This document shows positions 13,084-21,035 of a DNA stretch of 22,246 nt, one piece after another. Numbering within the stretch: position 1 is the stretch's first letter; the number at the start of each line of letters is the position of its first letter. Origin of the DNA: a virus; the IMG/VR virus record IMGVR_UViG_3300035698_026460, positions 1 to 22,246 of that record. One strand, written 5' to 3'. The translations under genes were made by a program, and so were the position numbers. Below the pieces are notes generated by a model that saw nothing but the letters and a program-made list of their open reading frames with translations, searched no databases and had not been told where the DNA came from.

Positions 13084-15374
13084 TGAATAATCCTAACGTT
13101 ATCGGTTAGATGTAGCGTCATTGCATGCAGGACAACATCGCTAGAATTAATTTCTTCATCGGACATCTGAGCATCATCAAAAGTTAGCTGCAATTGAAAA
13201 TTCTGAGTAAGAGAATAAGTGAAAAATCTATGCCAAATTTTTTCTTGATTAGCTTGAAAAGGAATCAAAGCCAAATTTTCCGGTCGGGTGAGAACTATAT
13301 TGTCTCCCTGTAATCCTTCATTGCTGAAGGACTTAGGATCATTCACCGAAATACTGGAATTTTCGTTCACGAACAAATTGACAGTTAGTTCTCCTTCTTC
13401 GGTTTTCTCCAGAAAAAAATCGATGAACCCCAACCGAACTTGAGAACCCACTTCATAATAAGGAGAAAATCTCTTAGTGAGGATATTGATATTATTGAGA
13501 ACAGTTAATTTTCCCGCTCCTAAGTAGGTTCCACCAGCGCCAAGGGTAACATTATCAAATAACTCGGTAGTGGAATTATATAATTGTAAATCTAATGTAT
13601 CATCAGTGACCTTTATAACTCTGTATATTGCATCATTTAAAGTAGTTGGATCCGGAGAACCGATTCCAATAATCCCGGTGATCTTAGCAAATTGTCCCGT
13701 CTGAAGATTATGATTAGGCACCGTAAGGCGTACGGGCGTCCCCACAGTTAAGACAGTGATGGACAAAGAAACATCGTTAAAAATAGACCGATTCAGAGTC
13801 TCTACGTAGCCTTGTTGATTTCCCCCTATTACATCAGGAAACTGGGATTGGATTAGTCCGCTATTCCAGGGATCAGTCCAATCGGCCCAAGAGGGGTAAC
13901 CTAAGGTTGACCAAATTAAATCACTTCCTCTCTGGAAATAACCAAAGCAGGTAAAGCTGTCATTAAAAATTGAAAATGTTCGGTTAACGTAATTGTATAC
14001 CAGGATTTTATTTGGATAGGTGGGATTTTCTGCTGAATTAGGGAAAGACCAGTAGACCAGTTGTTGCTGGAAATTTCTTATCCCATATACCCTCTCGACC
14101 CCCTCATTATCATTATTAAACGAAAATACAATATCTGGAATTCTTTCATCTATACGGGTAACGTTAACGCTATCATCTGTAGTCACCCCATAATTTCCAA
14201 CGGTAAACACACCCCGATCAAAAGGGACAACGCTAAAGGTGGACTCAGCCCCGAGTTCGGTGTTGATTTGTTGTAAAACAAAAGGGAGAGTCTCATTTCC
14301 AGTATAAATAATCTTCCATGATGATCGTTCACATTTGATCAAAAGAGTATCTTTTATAAACTCGGCTGAGACAATAGCTTCATTAGTAGGAATATCGATG
14401 AAGCCGCCTCTTCCAACGACATCATCGAGCCATCCAAGTGTTTGGTCAGTAGGATCTCCATTTTGGGAAAAACGAATTCTCTGGGCAAAAGCCGTCGAAC
14501 CGGCAAGAGTAGCTCCCTCCCATGTATTCATAGCTAAGAGTCTATCCTTATAGGGAAGAAGGATTAATGATTGATGAAGTTCGTTCGCCCCATTAATTAG
14601 TGGAAGAAAATTAGTCCACGCAGCTCCGTCAAAGTAACGCATCGGGTCCCCAGTGGGCCCCGAAAAGTTAGTAGCCCACATCAAATCTCCAGTCACATTT
14701 TGAAAATAATTGGTGGTCCAGAAAAAATCTGAGTCCGTACCACTCCATGTGGTTCCTGTCACCAGCTCAACAAACTGCCCTCCTGAGAACTGATAAGCAT
14801 AGACAGTGTCGAAAGCGATTAATTGCTCATTATTAATAAGAGTAGAGCTTTCTCGGGTACGTAACCCCATTACAGGAAGCCCTGGGCAATAAGAAAGAGC
14901 TCCCTCAACCACTAGTCCTCCCCCAGGCGCTGCAGTAAAAGTTATCCCAACAGCAGAAGTAGAGCTGACATAATTGATAATTCCCGATCCGGTGAATGGA
15001 CCGGAAATATGAGTGAGTACTCCGTCTGTGACGTTGTCACGATAAATTGTTTCATTTGCATTTCCTACGTCTATAGTTATGGTCACGGTACCAGGAACAA
15101 TCTCGGCATTAGGTTCCGTGGCTCGAAAAGTAGTTAAGATATCCGCATCTGCATAGGTACCGCTGCCATCGGTGTTTGTCATGGCTACAGCCGTAAGGGC
15201 TCTACAGAGTCTCCCAAGGAGTTCAAATCCGGGTCTCCGACGTATCCGTCCTCTCCAAGCATAAGCATCTTCCAACTGAGGAAAAGCTTTTTCCGGAATG
15301 AGAAATGATTCGCGGGACTGGTCTAAGCCAGACTCATTCTCGTACCCCGAAATATAAAAAGGTTTATAAGGCAT
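13080..15374 (-). CDS. Large tail protein (putative tail nozzle/hub)
   Basis: 764 residues, the largest protein in the window. The start 'MPYKPFYISGYENESGLDQSRESFLIPEKAFPQLEDAYAWRGRIRRRPGFELLGRL' is a conserved N-terminus of large tail proteins in environmental short-tailed phages. The centre (~185-500) has recurring aromatic beta strands (YAYQFSGGQFVEL, FWTTNYFQN, DRLLAMNTWEG, RSSWKIIYTG, GVFTVGNYGVTT) suggesting a beta-propeller. Residues ~532-605 contain an FCCH-like insert (RLTVPNHNLQTGQFAKITGI...DTLDLQLYN) also seen in two head-proximal proteins here. The C-terminal ~130 residues are another beta domain. Position after the connector-type genes and composition suggest a tail tube/nozzle, but this is inferred. 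The start overlaps the upstream stop as TAATG, and its stop overlaps the next GTG. Confidence 0.6.
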   Translation of the reverse strand: MPYKPFYISGYENESGLDQSRESFLIPEKAFPQLEDAYAWRGRIRRRPGFELLGRLCRALTAVAMTNTDGSGTYADADILTTFRATEPNAEIVPGTVTITIDVGNANETIYRDNVTDGVLTHISGPFTGSGIINYVSSTSAVGITFTAAPGGGLVVEGALSYCPGLPVMGLRTRESSTLINNEQLIAFDTVYAYQFSGGQFVELVTGTTWSGTDSDFFWTTNYFQNVTGDLMWATNFSGPTGDPMRYFDGAAWTNFLPLINGANELHQSLILLPYKDRLLAMNTWEGATLAGSTAFAQRIRFSQNGDPTDQTLGWLDDVVGRGGFIDIPTNEAIVSAEFIKDTLLIKCERSSWKIIYTGNETLPFVLQQINTELGAESTFSVVPFDRGVFTVGNYGVTTDDSVNVTRIDERIPDIVFSFNNDNEGVERVYGIRNFQQQLVYWSFPNSAENPTYPNKILVYNYVNRTFSIFNDSFTCFGYFQRGSDLIWSTLGYPSWADWTDPWNSGLIQSQFPDVIGGNQQGYVETLNRSIFNDVSLSITVLTVGTPVRLTVPNHNLQTGQFAKITGIIGIGSPDPTTLNDAIYRVIKVTDDTLDLQLYNSTTELFDNVTLGAGGTYLGAGKLTVLNNINILTKRFSPYYEVGSQVRLGFIDFFLEKTEEGELTVNLFVNENSSISVNDPKSFSNEGLQGDNIVLTRPENLALIPFQANQEKIWHRFFTYSLTQNFQLQLTFDDAQMSDEEINSSDVVLHAMTLHLTDNVRIIQ

Positions 15375-15937
15375 TAGTTTCCAATAGCCATGTAATGCAA
15401 AGCGTTATTTCCTCCTGTGCTCGTCTTAACAGTAAATCCTGTTGTAGCGAGAGCCGTAAAATAAGTCGAAGTGACCGACGTCCCATTCCTTTCTTCAGCT
15501 AAAGTAAGAGCAAAGACATTCGTGGGAAAAGCTCCTCCTGCAAATACAACTGGGTCTCCATCGGATGGGGTAGCTAAAACTCCCCACTTCAAAATCAATG
15601 CCCCTCCTAAAAAAGTAGAGCCAGAGGCAGCTACTGTAGGATCCGCTCCCGACAACTGGACAGCTGTCCCATTGCTTTCTTGTCGCAAAAAGAGTCGTGA
15701 ATTACCTCCGACTTCTTTCGCATAAACGGCCAATTCATCCCCTAGCGTAGTGGGATCCACCGCTAATTCGATGTAAGTACTTTGATCGTGCTTACCTCGA
15801 TCGGCTACGGTGGAATCATTAAAAGGAACGTGGTCAATATCGAAAACTGTATTTAATTGCTGAAAATTGGTTAGCATGTCCCCTTGAGATTGAGAAGGGA
15901 TGTCGCTGCTCTGAGGAATATTTGGATTATACGACAT
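15374..15937 (-). CDS. Short tail fibre with gp53-like C-terminal domain
   Basis: 187 residues. The N-terminus 'NIPQSSDIPSQSQGDMLTNFQQLNTVFDIDHVPFND' resembles fibre anchors of phages in this group. The second half matches the gp53-like C-terminal fold of tail fibres: 'GGALILKWGVLATPSDGDPVVFAGGAFPTNVFALTLAEE', then 'TGFTVKTSTGGNNALHYMAIGN', ending in the diagnostic Y-x-A-I-G-N. It probably trimerises as a short fibre or spike tip. ATG 15937 has AGGAG nine bases upstream. The stop overlaps the large tail gene start (TAATG). It starts beside a 7-bp inverted repeat (15952-15972) shared with the divergent 60-residue gene. Confidence 0.7.
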   Translation of the reverse strand: MSYNPNIPQSSDIPSQSQGDMLTNFQQLNTVFDIDHVPFNDSTVADRGKHDQSTYIELAVDPTTLGDELAVYAKEVGGNSRLFLRQESNGTAVQLSGADPTVAASGSTFLGGALILKWGVLATPSDGDPVVFAGGAFPTNVFALTLAEERNGTSVTSTYFTALATTGFTVKTSTGGNNALHYMAIGN

Positions 15938-15951
15938 AGGGCGCTCCTAAA

Positions 15952-15972
15952 AAAAGTTTATATATAACTTTT
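15952..15972. promoter_or_regulatory. Inverted repeat between divergent genes
   Basis: AAAAGTT (15952-15958) and AACTTTT (15966-15972) flank TATATAT. The site lies in the 69-base gap between the short-fibre gene (leftward) and the 60-residue gene (rightward), among several TATATA -10-like sequences on both strands. No good -35 box is seen. It may be an operator or a structured leader. Confidence 0.35.
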
Positions 15973-16006
15973 ATATACCACGAAAGAAATTTGAAAGGAA
16001 GTAAAC

Positions 16007-16189
16007 ATGAAAGAGAGAAACAGCGAAGAACTTTGGACCCCCATTATCGTAGCCATATTAGCTTTCCATATGGTGGTAGGAGCGATTTTCACCTGGAAGA
16101 TTTTTCAACACATCAATGACTTAAATCAAGAAATTGAGAATCTTGATATCTTGTTTGAGAAAATTGAGCATTTAAAACCCACTGAATAA
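16007..16189 (+). CDS. 60-residue membrane protein with coiled-coil tail (plus-strand island 2)
   Basis: Single gene set against the late transcript. Residues ~11-31 (TPIIVAILAFHMVVGAIFTW) form one membrane helix, and residues ~34-55 (QHINDLNQEIENLDILFEKI) have heptad spacing for a coiled coil. The protein therefore has bitopic membrane topology with an oligomerising tail. ATG 16007 has AAGGAA six bases upstream, a good ribosome-binding site. Its final 18 bases overlap the convergent connector gene. No family recognised; spanin-, holin- or superinfection-type roles are possible but unsupported. Confidence 0.6.
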   Translation: MKERNSEELWTPIIVAILAFHMVVGAIFTWKIFQHINDLNQEIENLDILFEKIEHLKPTE

Positions 16190-17242
16190 GTTTCCGAATG
16201 GAAAGCTGGGAAATTGGGTTTGCTCGGTATAGATTGTAGAAGTCCTTTCGCTAGTATATTCCACTATTGTTCTTCGGAGCACCAGGTTCATTTGCTCCTG
16301 TAAAATGGGACGAAACTGCTTAAGATCTTCAAAATTAGCATTATCCGCAAATATTTTATCTGCTGCTCCATACGCTAGGAGTTGCCACCATTCTTGCAGT
16401 TGGGGATCTTCCGTAGAACTGGCCAGAGCCGTGGGATATTTATAAACTTCAAAAGAAACAGTGTAAGCCTGGTCGGGCACCGGGTACACGATAAACTGGT
16501 CTTCAAAGAAAACAACCGATTGAGGTCGGGAAGCTACATAGGGAATATACTGCGCATTAATAGCGTTTCCCGTAGGAATAGCTGCCGAGAAGGTGGTGAG
16601 AGTAAAAACACCCGTGAGATAATTGATAGTCCCTCTTCGCAGGCTAGGATCAGTAGAGATATCCGAAGAATCAAAGAGATTTCCTTGACCGTCATCGACA
16701 AGTGTTATCGACGGAGAAATACCGCTCACCGCATCAGCCGCTCCCAATCCCGAGAAAATAACATTCCACTTTAAAAATTGGGCCCCAATATCATTGGCAG
16801 GAACCGTGCTATCAGAATAAGCGCCAGGAGGATTTGGTTTGAACCCTGGCATAATGGGAGTATTGATTAACGTGCCGGTATAAGGGCCCACAGAGCCATT
16901 GCCTGTTGAGACGTCTTGCTGTAAAAAGTTTAGCTGAGGATTCGTGCGAAAAAAGTTTTCCCTAGACTGAGTCATCTGGGCTCGGTAACCACCAATAAAA
17001 ACAGGCGGCATGTTTGTTAAGTAGGTATCCCGAGGAAAATCATACACAGCGATGTTGGCAGTCGTAGTGAATTCATAGTTTACGAGAAGACTTTCAAGCT
17101 TGAGATGTTGAGGAAGATCAAAACGATAAAAGGTATTTACGTAATCATCTATCTCGGCGTCCGTCATTTGGGCAGCAGAGGGTCTTCCAGTAATTCTTCG
17201 CACTTTCTGGCGAATATCTGAAAGATTGGAAGGAAAAGACAT
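16172..17242 (-). CDS. Putative head-tail connector (adaptor) protein
   Basis: 356 residues. The N-terminal helical part, 'SDIRQKVRRITGRPSAAQMTDAEIDDYVNTFYRFDLPQHLKLESL', and the C-terminal helical part, 'LQEWWQLLAYGAADKIFADNANFEDLKQFRPILQEQM', enclose a beta-rich middle with an inserted domain (about 100-230). Helical ends that could pack in a ring around the portal, plus its place between head and tail genes, suggest an adaptor of the head-tail connection. I recognise the type from environmental short-tailed phages but cannot name a family. ATG 17242 has GGAG seven bases upstream, one base after the previous stop. The 3' end overlaps the plus-strand 60-residue gene by 18 bases. Confidence 0.5.
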   Translation of the reverse strand: MSFPSNLSDIRQKVRRITGRPSAAQMTDAEIDDYVNTFYRFDLPQHLKLESLLVNYEFTTTANIAVYDFPRDTYLTNMPPVFIGGYRAQMTQSRENFFRTNPQLNFLQQDVSTGNGSVGPYTGTLINTPIMPGFKPNPPGAYSDSTVPANDIGAQFLKWNVIFSGLGAADAVSGISPSITLVDDGQGNLFDSSDISTDPSLRRGTINYLTGVFTLTTFSAAIPTGNAINAQYIPYVASRPQSVVFFEDQFIVYPVPDQAYTVSFEVYKYPTALASSTEDPQLQEWWQLLAYGAADKIFADNANFEDLKQFRPILQEQMNLVLRRTIVEYTSERTSTIYTEQTQFPSFPFGNLFSGF

Positions 17243-17243
17243 T

Positions 17244-17588
17244 TTAAAGCTCCGGTATTATATTTTCATTGTTAGTAACGGCCTGGAGAAGGCTATCTCC
17301 AGCCTCGGCAACTGGTATGACCTGGGCCGTCTGAACAGTTCCAATAGGGTTAAATACGTCGAAATTTGTTGTGTCGAGTCCGATAGAGAACGAAGTTGCA
17401 TCTATTTTTATTATTTTTACTACTTTATCTTTCAATTGATTCATTCCCACGTTAAGCGGAAAGAAAAAACGCAAACATAATCCCGTCTCATAACCATGAG
17501 CTTGCGTAGTGATAACCACTCCGGGGTTAGCCTGCGTAATTGCTGACACTGTCTGTCTATTAGGAACAAAAAAATTGGAAATTGTCAT
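17244..17588 (-). CDS. Small FCCH-like virion protein
   Basis: 114 residues. 'VSAITQANPGVVITTQAHGYETGLCLRFFFPLNVGMNQL' followed by 'VVKIIKIDATSFSIGLDTTNFDVF' is the pattern of the FCCH-like beta domain (named for the ubiquitin-activating E1 FCCH fold) that is common in phage structural proteins. The end 'TAQVIPVAEAGDSL' parallels 'APQVIPVGETANN' of the 324-residue capsid-associated protein, so it looks like a free-standing copy of that protein's second domain. Role probably in head decoration or head-tail joining. The start overlaps the previous stop as ATGA at 17585. Confidence 0.55.
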   Translation of the reverse strand: MTISNFFVPNRQTVSAITQANPGVVITTQAHGYETGLCLRFFFPLNVGMNQLKDKVVKIIKIDATSFSIGLDTTNFDVFNPIGTVQTAQVIPVAEAGDSLLQAVTNNENIIPEL

Positions 17589-18085
17589 TCTATTCCAGTT
17601 CCAAACTCTAAGGACTCAAATCCCATTCTTTTCTCGTAACTAGAAATGCCTGCAATAGGAACGGGAATCCCTCCTCCTAATTCGGACATGCCCTCAGTAG
17701 AGGGAACTAAGTCATTTTGACCACTCATTTTGAATCCATGTTTCGCATAAGAGCAGGAATGGATATTTCCGTTAAGCTTTTTGGCACAAGAATCAAATCC
17801 ATTTATAAAACGTGCAGCATAAAGAGGTATTTCGTAAACCTCTCCATCTTTCATGGCTTTGTTAAACATGGGACAAATTTCGGGAGGATATTTTCTCCAA
17901 GTAACTTTTTCTGAGCCCCCCTGACGGCCTTGCTCATAGAGACGAAAACGGCCTTTGACCATTTTCAGTTCTTTCTTAGCTTCATCCCAAACTCGGTCAG
18001 GGATGTGTGCTGACTTTTGAGATTCGAGAACTTTTTGTTCTTCTCGAGGAGTAACTGATCCTGAAACCTTTTTTAAATTTGCCAT
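17585..18085 (-). CDS. Hypothetical head/connector-region protein
   Basis: 166 residues, no family recognised. The N-terminal half is basic and helical (EEQKVLESQKSAHIPDRVWDEAKKELKMVKGRF). The middle has 'YEIPLYAARFINGFDSCAKKL' with Cys at 71, 100 and 111, and the last 45 residues are Gly/Ser-rich and acidic. 'G-x-(V/I)-Y-x-(I/L)-P-L-x-x-A-R-(F/H)-(I/L)-N' is a motif seen in small head-region proteins of other short-tailed phages, which supports a virion role. It is the first gene after the terminator at 18101-18133, with GAGAGGG just before ATG 18085. A metal site formed by the cysteines is possible but not shown. Confidence 0.5.
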   Translation of the reverse strand: MANLKKVSGSVTPREEQKVLESQKSAHIPDRVWDEAKKELKMVKGRFRLYEQGRQGGSEKVTWRKYPPEICPMFNKAMKDGEVYEIPLYAARFINGFDSCAKKLNGNIHSCSYAKHGFKMSGQNDLVPSTEGMSELGGGIPVPIAGISSYEKRMGFESLEFGTGIE

Positions 18086-18100
18086 TATCCCTCTCTTGTT

Positions 18101-18133
18101 AAAAAGGAGGCCTACCAGGAAATCCTAGCAGGC
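18101..18133 (-). terminator. Rho-independent terminator after the capsid genes
   Basis: On the minus strand, GCCTGCTAGGA (18133-18123) pairs with TCCTGGTAGGC (18120-18110) as an 11-bp stem with two G-U wobbles, followed by CTCCTTTTT. It lies 11 bases after the 324-residue gene. The tail genes downstream have no obvious own promoter, so it is probably leaky and lowers tail expression relative to capsid. Confidence 0.7.
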
Positions 18134-18144
18134 GTCCAAGGTTC

Positions 18145-19119
18145 TTATATACTCACGCCTCTGTGAGCTACCCATTGGTAAAGAATGCCAGTCGTCTGCA
18201 CAGTCGTTCCAATTTGTACTCCTCTAAAGGATTGATTATCGGTTGCATCAGCCAAGTTATTCGCATAGGTGTTATTTGCTGTCTCACCTACAGGAATTAC
18301 CTGTGGAGCTTCTACACCAGCGCCCGCAACTGCGGATGTTGGGAAAGCAAAAGTTGTAAATGCAGAGCTATCAATATCGACCGTGATCGTATTGTTAGCT
18401 GTACTGATTGCTGTGATGTTGCCTATTAGCTCATCCATCTCAATCATTCCGAATGCAGAAGGGACTTTAATGCGGACAGCTTGTCCAGCAGTAAATCCAT
18501 GAGTTACGTTCAGAGTGATGACGGCGCTAGCAGCCGCAGAAATTGCAGTAATCCTTCTATTCGTTGGATAGAAACGAGGATCAAATGGAACTCTACGAAC
18601 TGTACCAGCAGTAGCTGCCGCTGCGAATCCAGACGCATCCAGATAAGCAAGTGTGAATGAAGTGTTAGCAATCAACGCTGCGATAGTGAAATCCCATCCA
18701 GCAATTTCTAGCATTCCAGTAGTACCAAAAATACGGACTACATCAGTGTTAGCAAGACCAGAGGTAGAAGCCAAAGCAACTACAGCCGGATTTGCTTGAG
18801 AAACCGAAGTAACTCCAGTATTCGCCGCGCCAAGATTGACCGAAGCGCTATCGTCTATAAATGTAAAACCACCAGTAGCAGTTGTTACAGATAGAGCGAT
18901 TGTTGCTGCCCCACTTGTCTTAGGTCCGTAAATACCGGAACCGTCAGCCATTGAGGATGTACCCCAGGCTTTCATGACGTTGGTGTTAGCTGCTGCTGAA
19001 CCGATATCGGTGATGTTTGTCATCTCGAATTCGGTGTAACCAGAAGGAAGAGTAATATTCTCGACCACTCCAGTAGATGTAAAAGTGCCAGTAATTACGG
19101 CATTAATAGGTGTACTCAT
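18145..19119 (-). CDS. Capsid-associated protein with two FCCH-like domains
   Basis: 324 residues, low in charged residues and rich in Ala/Thr/Ser. The N-terminal ~100 residues form a beta domain ('FTSTGVVENITLPSGYTEFEMTNIT'). Two FCCH-like units follow, at ~102-176 (VTSVSQANPAVVALASTSGLANTDVVRIFGTTGM) and ~189-280 (ITAISAAASAVITLNVTHGFTAGQAVRI). The C-terminus (QSFRGVQIGTTVQTTGILYQWVAHRGVSI) is typical of abundant phage head proteins. It directly follows the major capsid gene (12-base gap, AAGGAGG Shine-Dalgarno) and precedes a terminator, so it is probably made at high level as a decoration or minor capsid protein. Confidence 0.6.
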   Translation of the reverse strand: MSTPINAVITGTFTSTGVVENITLPSGYTEFEMTNITDIGSAAANTNVMKAWGTSSMADGSGIYGPKTSGAATIALSVTTATGGFTFIDDSASVNLGAANTGVTSVSQANPAVVALASTSGLANTDVVRIFGTTGMLEIAGWDFTIAALIANTSFTLAYLDASGFAAAATAGTVRRVPFDPRFYPTNRRITAISAAASAVITLNVTHGFTAGQAVRIKVPSAFGMIEMDELIGNITAISTANNTITVDIDSSAFTTFAFPTSAVAGAGVEAPQVIPVGETANNTYANNLADATDNQSFRGVQIGTTVQTTGILYQWVAHRGVSI

Positions 19120-19131
19120 ATTTTTGCCTCC

Positions 19132-20079
19132 TTATGCTAGCGTACAACGCAGGTTAAAGACCCATTGGTCGTTCAAGATACGGGGGACTTCAGCGAATTT
19201 ATATCCAACTGATGCATTCAGAGCTAAAGGACCATCATAGATGGGGGGACGATAGATGAATTGTGAACTATATCCATCCTGTTCTACAGCCGCGAAAGCT
19301 TCGCGTCCACAGACAAAGATATTATAGACAGTAGCGCCAAGAAGTGAGGCGTTGGCAGTAGTAGAACCAATGCTGGAAAGCAAAAATCTTACGTTGGCTA
19401 CCGTTCCCCATTCTGGATCGAGAGTAGACTGTTGATTGGGATAGTTCCATTTTTGAATGAATCCACCAACATCATCAAGCTGGCCGATTAGGTCCGTATG
19501 ACCTAGTCCGAAGTAAGCATCTCTGACTGGAGCTGTTCCGAATCTATCCTGCCCTTCAACTCCTGCCAAGAAGCTATATGCATTATTACCACGTAGAGTG
19601 CGAACGACAGTATCAACATCAGAACGAGTAATCTCGGTGGGGTTGTCACCATTTGTGCCTCCTACACAGTTAATAAAGCTAGCTGTAGATGCCAGCATGT
19701 CTCTCATCAACTGATCTTCTGTTTGCCGAAGAGAAACGCCTAGACGTTGCGCGGCTTCATTTAGAACAGGGTCTTGGTTTTGAAGAGTTACTTGCTCATT
19801 GAGCAAAATGTAAGTCCCGTAGAAATCCATCTGGGCATCAATATTGATGGCAGTTAGAGTTTGGGGTGGAGGAGTAACTCCACTGTTTCCTAGAGGTACC
19901 GGAGCGGTAGCTAAAGGGTTATAACGTCTCATTCTCAGCGTGGTACCACCGTTTCTAGGCATGGCCTTCAGATCGGCTGGGATCTTATGGATCATGTAAG
20001 GAACCGGAACACTCAGCAATTTAAAGCTGAATGATTGTTGGACCGGAGCTGGAAGGACGCTAGAGGTCGTAATAGACAT
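19132..20079 (-). CDS. Major capsid protein, N4-gp56 family
   Basis: 315 residues forming the HK97-fold shell. The sequence follows the N4-gp56 family in order: 'FSFKLLSVPVPYMIHKIP', then 'MPRNGGTTLRMRRYNPLATAPVPLG' (residues 40-64), 'GVTPPPQTLTAINIDAQMDFYGTYILLNEQVTLQNQDPVL', and 'VSLRQTEDQLMRDMLA'. 'ITRSDVDTVVRTLRGNNA' follows, and a late 'VGYKFAEVPRILNDQWVFNLRCTLA' ending. The length is typical or slightly short for the family. ATG 20079 has AAAGGAA seven bases upstream. It lies between the scaffold-like gene and the capsid-associated gene, the canonical order. Confidence 0.85.
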   Translation of the reverse strand: MSITTSSVLPAPVQQSFSFKLLSVPVPYMIHKIPADLKAMPRNGGTTLRMRRYNPLATAPVPLGNSGVTPPPQTLTAINIDAQMDFYGTYILLNEQVTLQNQDPVLNEAAQRLGVSLRQTEDQLMRDMLASTASFINCVGGTNGDNPTEITRSDVDTVVRTLRGNNAYSFLAGVEGQDRFGTAPVRDAYFGLGHTDLIGQLDDVGGFIQKWNYPNQQSTLDPEWGTVANVRFLLSSIGSTTANASLLGATVYNIFVCGREAFAAVEQDGYSSQFIYRPPIYDGPLALNASVGYKFAEVPRILNDQWVFNLRCTLA

Positions 20080-20111
20080 AGCAATTTCCTTTTGTTATGC
20101 CAAAAACTTCT

Positions 20112-20834
20112 CTATCCCTTCATTGCTTGCTGCATCTCGCTCCAAAGCTGTGTTTTCAGATCTTTGGTGAGACCATTTTCAAACAAGTGGGCATTACCTA
20201 TAGCGCTCTGTTTAGTAACGGCATTAACCGATAACGGTTTTAGGGAATTTTCCTCGGCTTTCTTTTTTTCTAGAGAGTCGGTCTTTTCTCCTGGGACCGT
20301 TACTTTTTTAAGCAACTTATAGGCAGCCACTGCCTGATTATAGGGGTCAGGCATGTGATATAGGGATTGAGCTAGTTCAGGCTCTGTTTGTTTCAAAAGT
20401 TCTATATTTTCTTTTGTTACAACTTCAGCATAATCGGCAAACTTGACTTGCATTCTCTCGTCAACTGTTGCAGCGTCTCGCTCTTTGAGAACGTCTTCTG
20501 CAACACTTCTTGCCATTTTTTGTGCAAGCTTTCTGGCTTGCGCGACTGTTAAGATGTCATCTTCGGCAAGATTTGCTAGTTCATCGGGTTCCTCTTTGGG
20601 AGGATTCCTCTTTGAGATCTCTTGAAACTGTTTTCCTAGTTCATCGATCTGCTGATCTTTTTCCCGCATCTGCCGTCTCATTTCTCCCCAGTTGTATTCA
20701 GCATCATTGCGCGTAGTCAGCTGAGACTTCTGGTTGCCTGTTGAAACGTCGTTATGCTCATTTTCCGATTCGCTGGCCTGAGCGGAACCTTGAAGAATTT
20801 CCTCTTCTACACTCACGTTTGCCTCTTCAGACAT
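20112..20834 (-). CDS. Scaffold-like head assembly protein
   Basis: 240 residues from ATG 20834. AAGGAG lies five bases before this ATG, whereas a GTG six bases further upstream would sit on the Shine-Dalgarno sequence. The protein is highly charged and predicted helical or disordered: an acidic N-terminus (EEANVSVEEEILQGSAQASESENE), a coiled-coil segment (GEMRRQMREKDQQIDELGKQFQEISK), and a helical region with 'LTVAQARKLAQKMARSVAEDVLKER'. The basic/amphipathic C-terminus ends 'LKTQLWSEMQQAMKG'. Composition, size and position directly upstream of the major capsid gene are those of phage scaffolding proteins. It is the first gene after the strong promoter at 20934-20963. Confidence 0.7.
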   Translation of the reverse strand: MSEEANVSVEEEILQGSAQASESENEHNDVSTGNQKSQLTTRNDAEYNWGEMRRQMREKDQQIDELGKQFQEISKRNPPKEEPDELANLAEDDILTVAQARKLAQKMARSVAEDVLKERDAATVDERMQVKFADYAEVVTKENIELLKQTEPELAQSLYHMPDPYNQAVAAYKLLKKVTVPGEKTDSLEKKKAEENSLKPLSVNAVTKQSAIGNAHLFENGLTKDLKTQLWSEMQQAMKG

Positions 20835-20933
20835 TTGCACTCCTTTGGTTGGTGAGACCCGTTACACCTATAAGTTGAACATTGAATTCAGCGCGATTGA
20901 CGCTCGCACACGATTCTAAACTCAATTAATTTA

Positions 20934-20963
20934 TTGATAGCAGGCATTTAGTAAAGTTGTCAA
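20934..20963 (-). promoter_or_regulatory. Sigma70-type promoter of the head operon
   Basis: On the minus strand a perfect TTGACA (20963-20958) and TATCAA (20939-20934) are 18 bases apart. Transcription would start near 20927, leaving a leader of about 90 bases before the scaffold ATG. It probably drives the whole head block. Confidence 0.6.
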
Positions 20964-20993
20964 ATTATTTCTTTAGCCTTGACAACGTTGACA
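20956..20993. promoter_or_regulatory. Operator-like repeat overlapping divergent -35 boxes
   Basis: GTTGTCAA (20956-20963) and TTGACAAC (20979-20986) form an 8-bp inverted repeat with a 15-base spacer, and a third GTTGACA follows at 20987-20993. The arms contain the -35 boxes of both divergent promoters but extend two bases beyond them, so a regulator could block both. The repeats may also be only the two promoters themselves. Confidence 0.4.
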
Positions 20994-21008
20994 CCATTGG
21001 CGGATAGT
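20979..21008 (+). promoter_or_regulatory. Sigma70-type promoter for plus-strand island 3
   Basis: TTGACA (20979-20984) and GATAGT (21003-21008) are 18 bases apart. A second TTGACA (20988-20993) could pair with TAAAAT (21009-21014) at a suboptimal 15 bases. Either gives a short leader carrying AGGAG (21025-21029) six bases before ATG 21036. Confidence 0.5.
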
Positions 21009-21035
21009 TAAAATGTTATTTTACAGGAGAATAAA

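Noticed and set aside
20835-20840. GTG start at 20840 for the scaffold-like gene
   Set aside because: The GTG sits on the Shine-Dalgarno AAGGAG; the ATG at 20834 has correct spacing.
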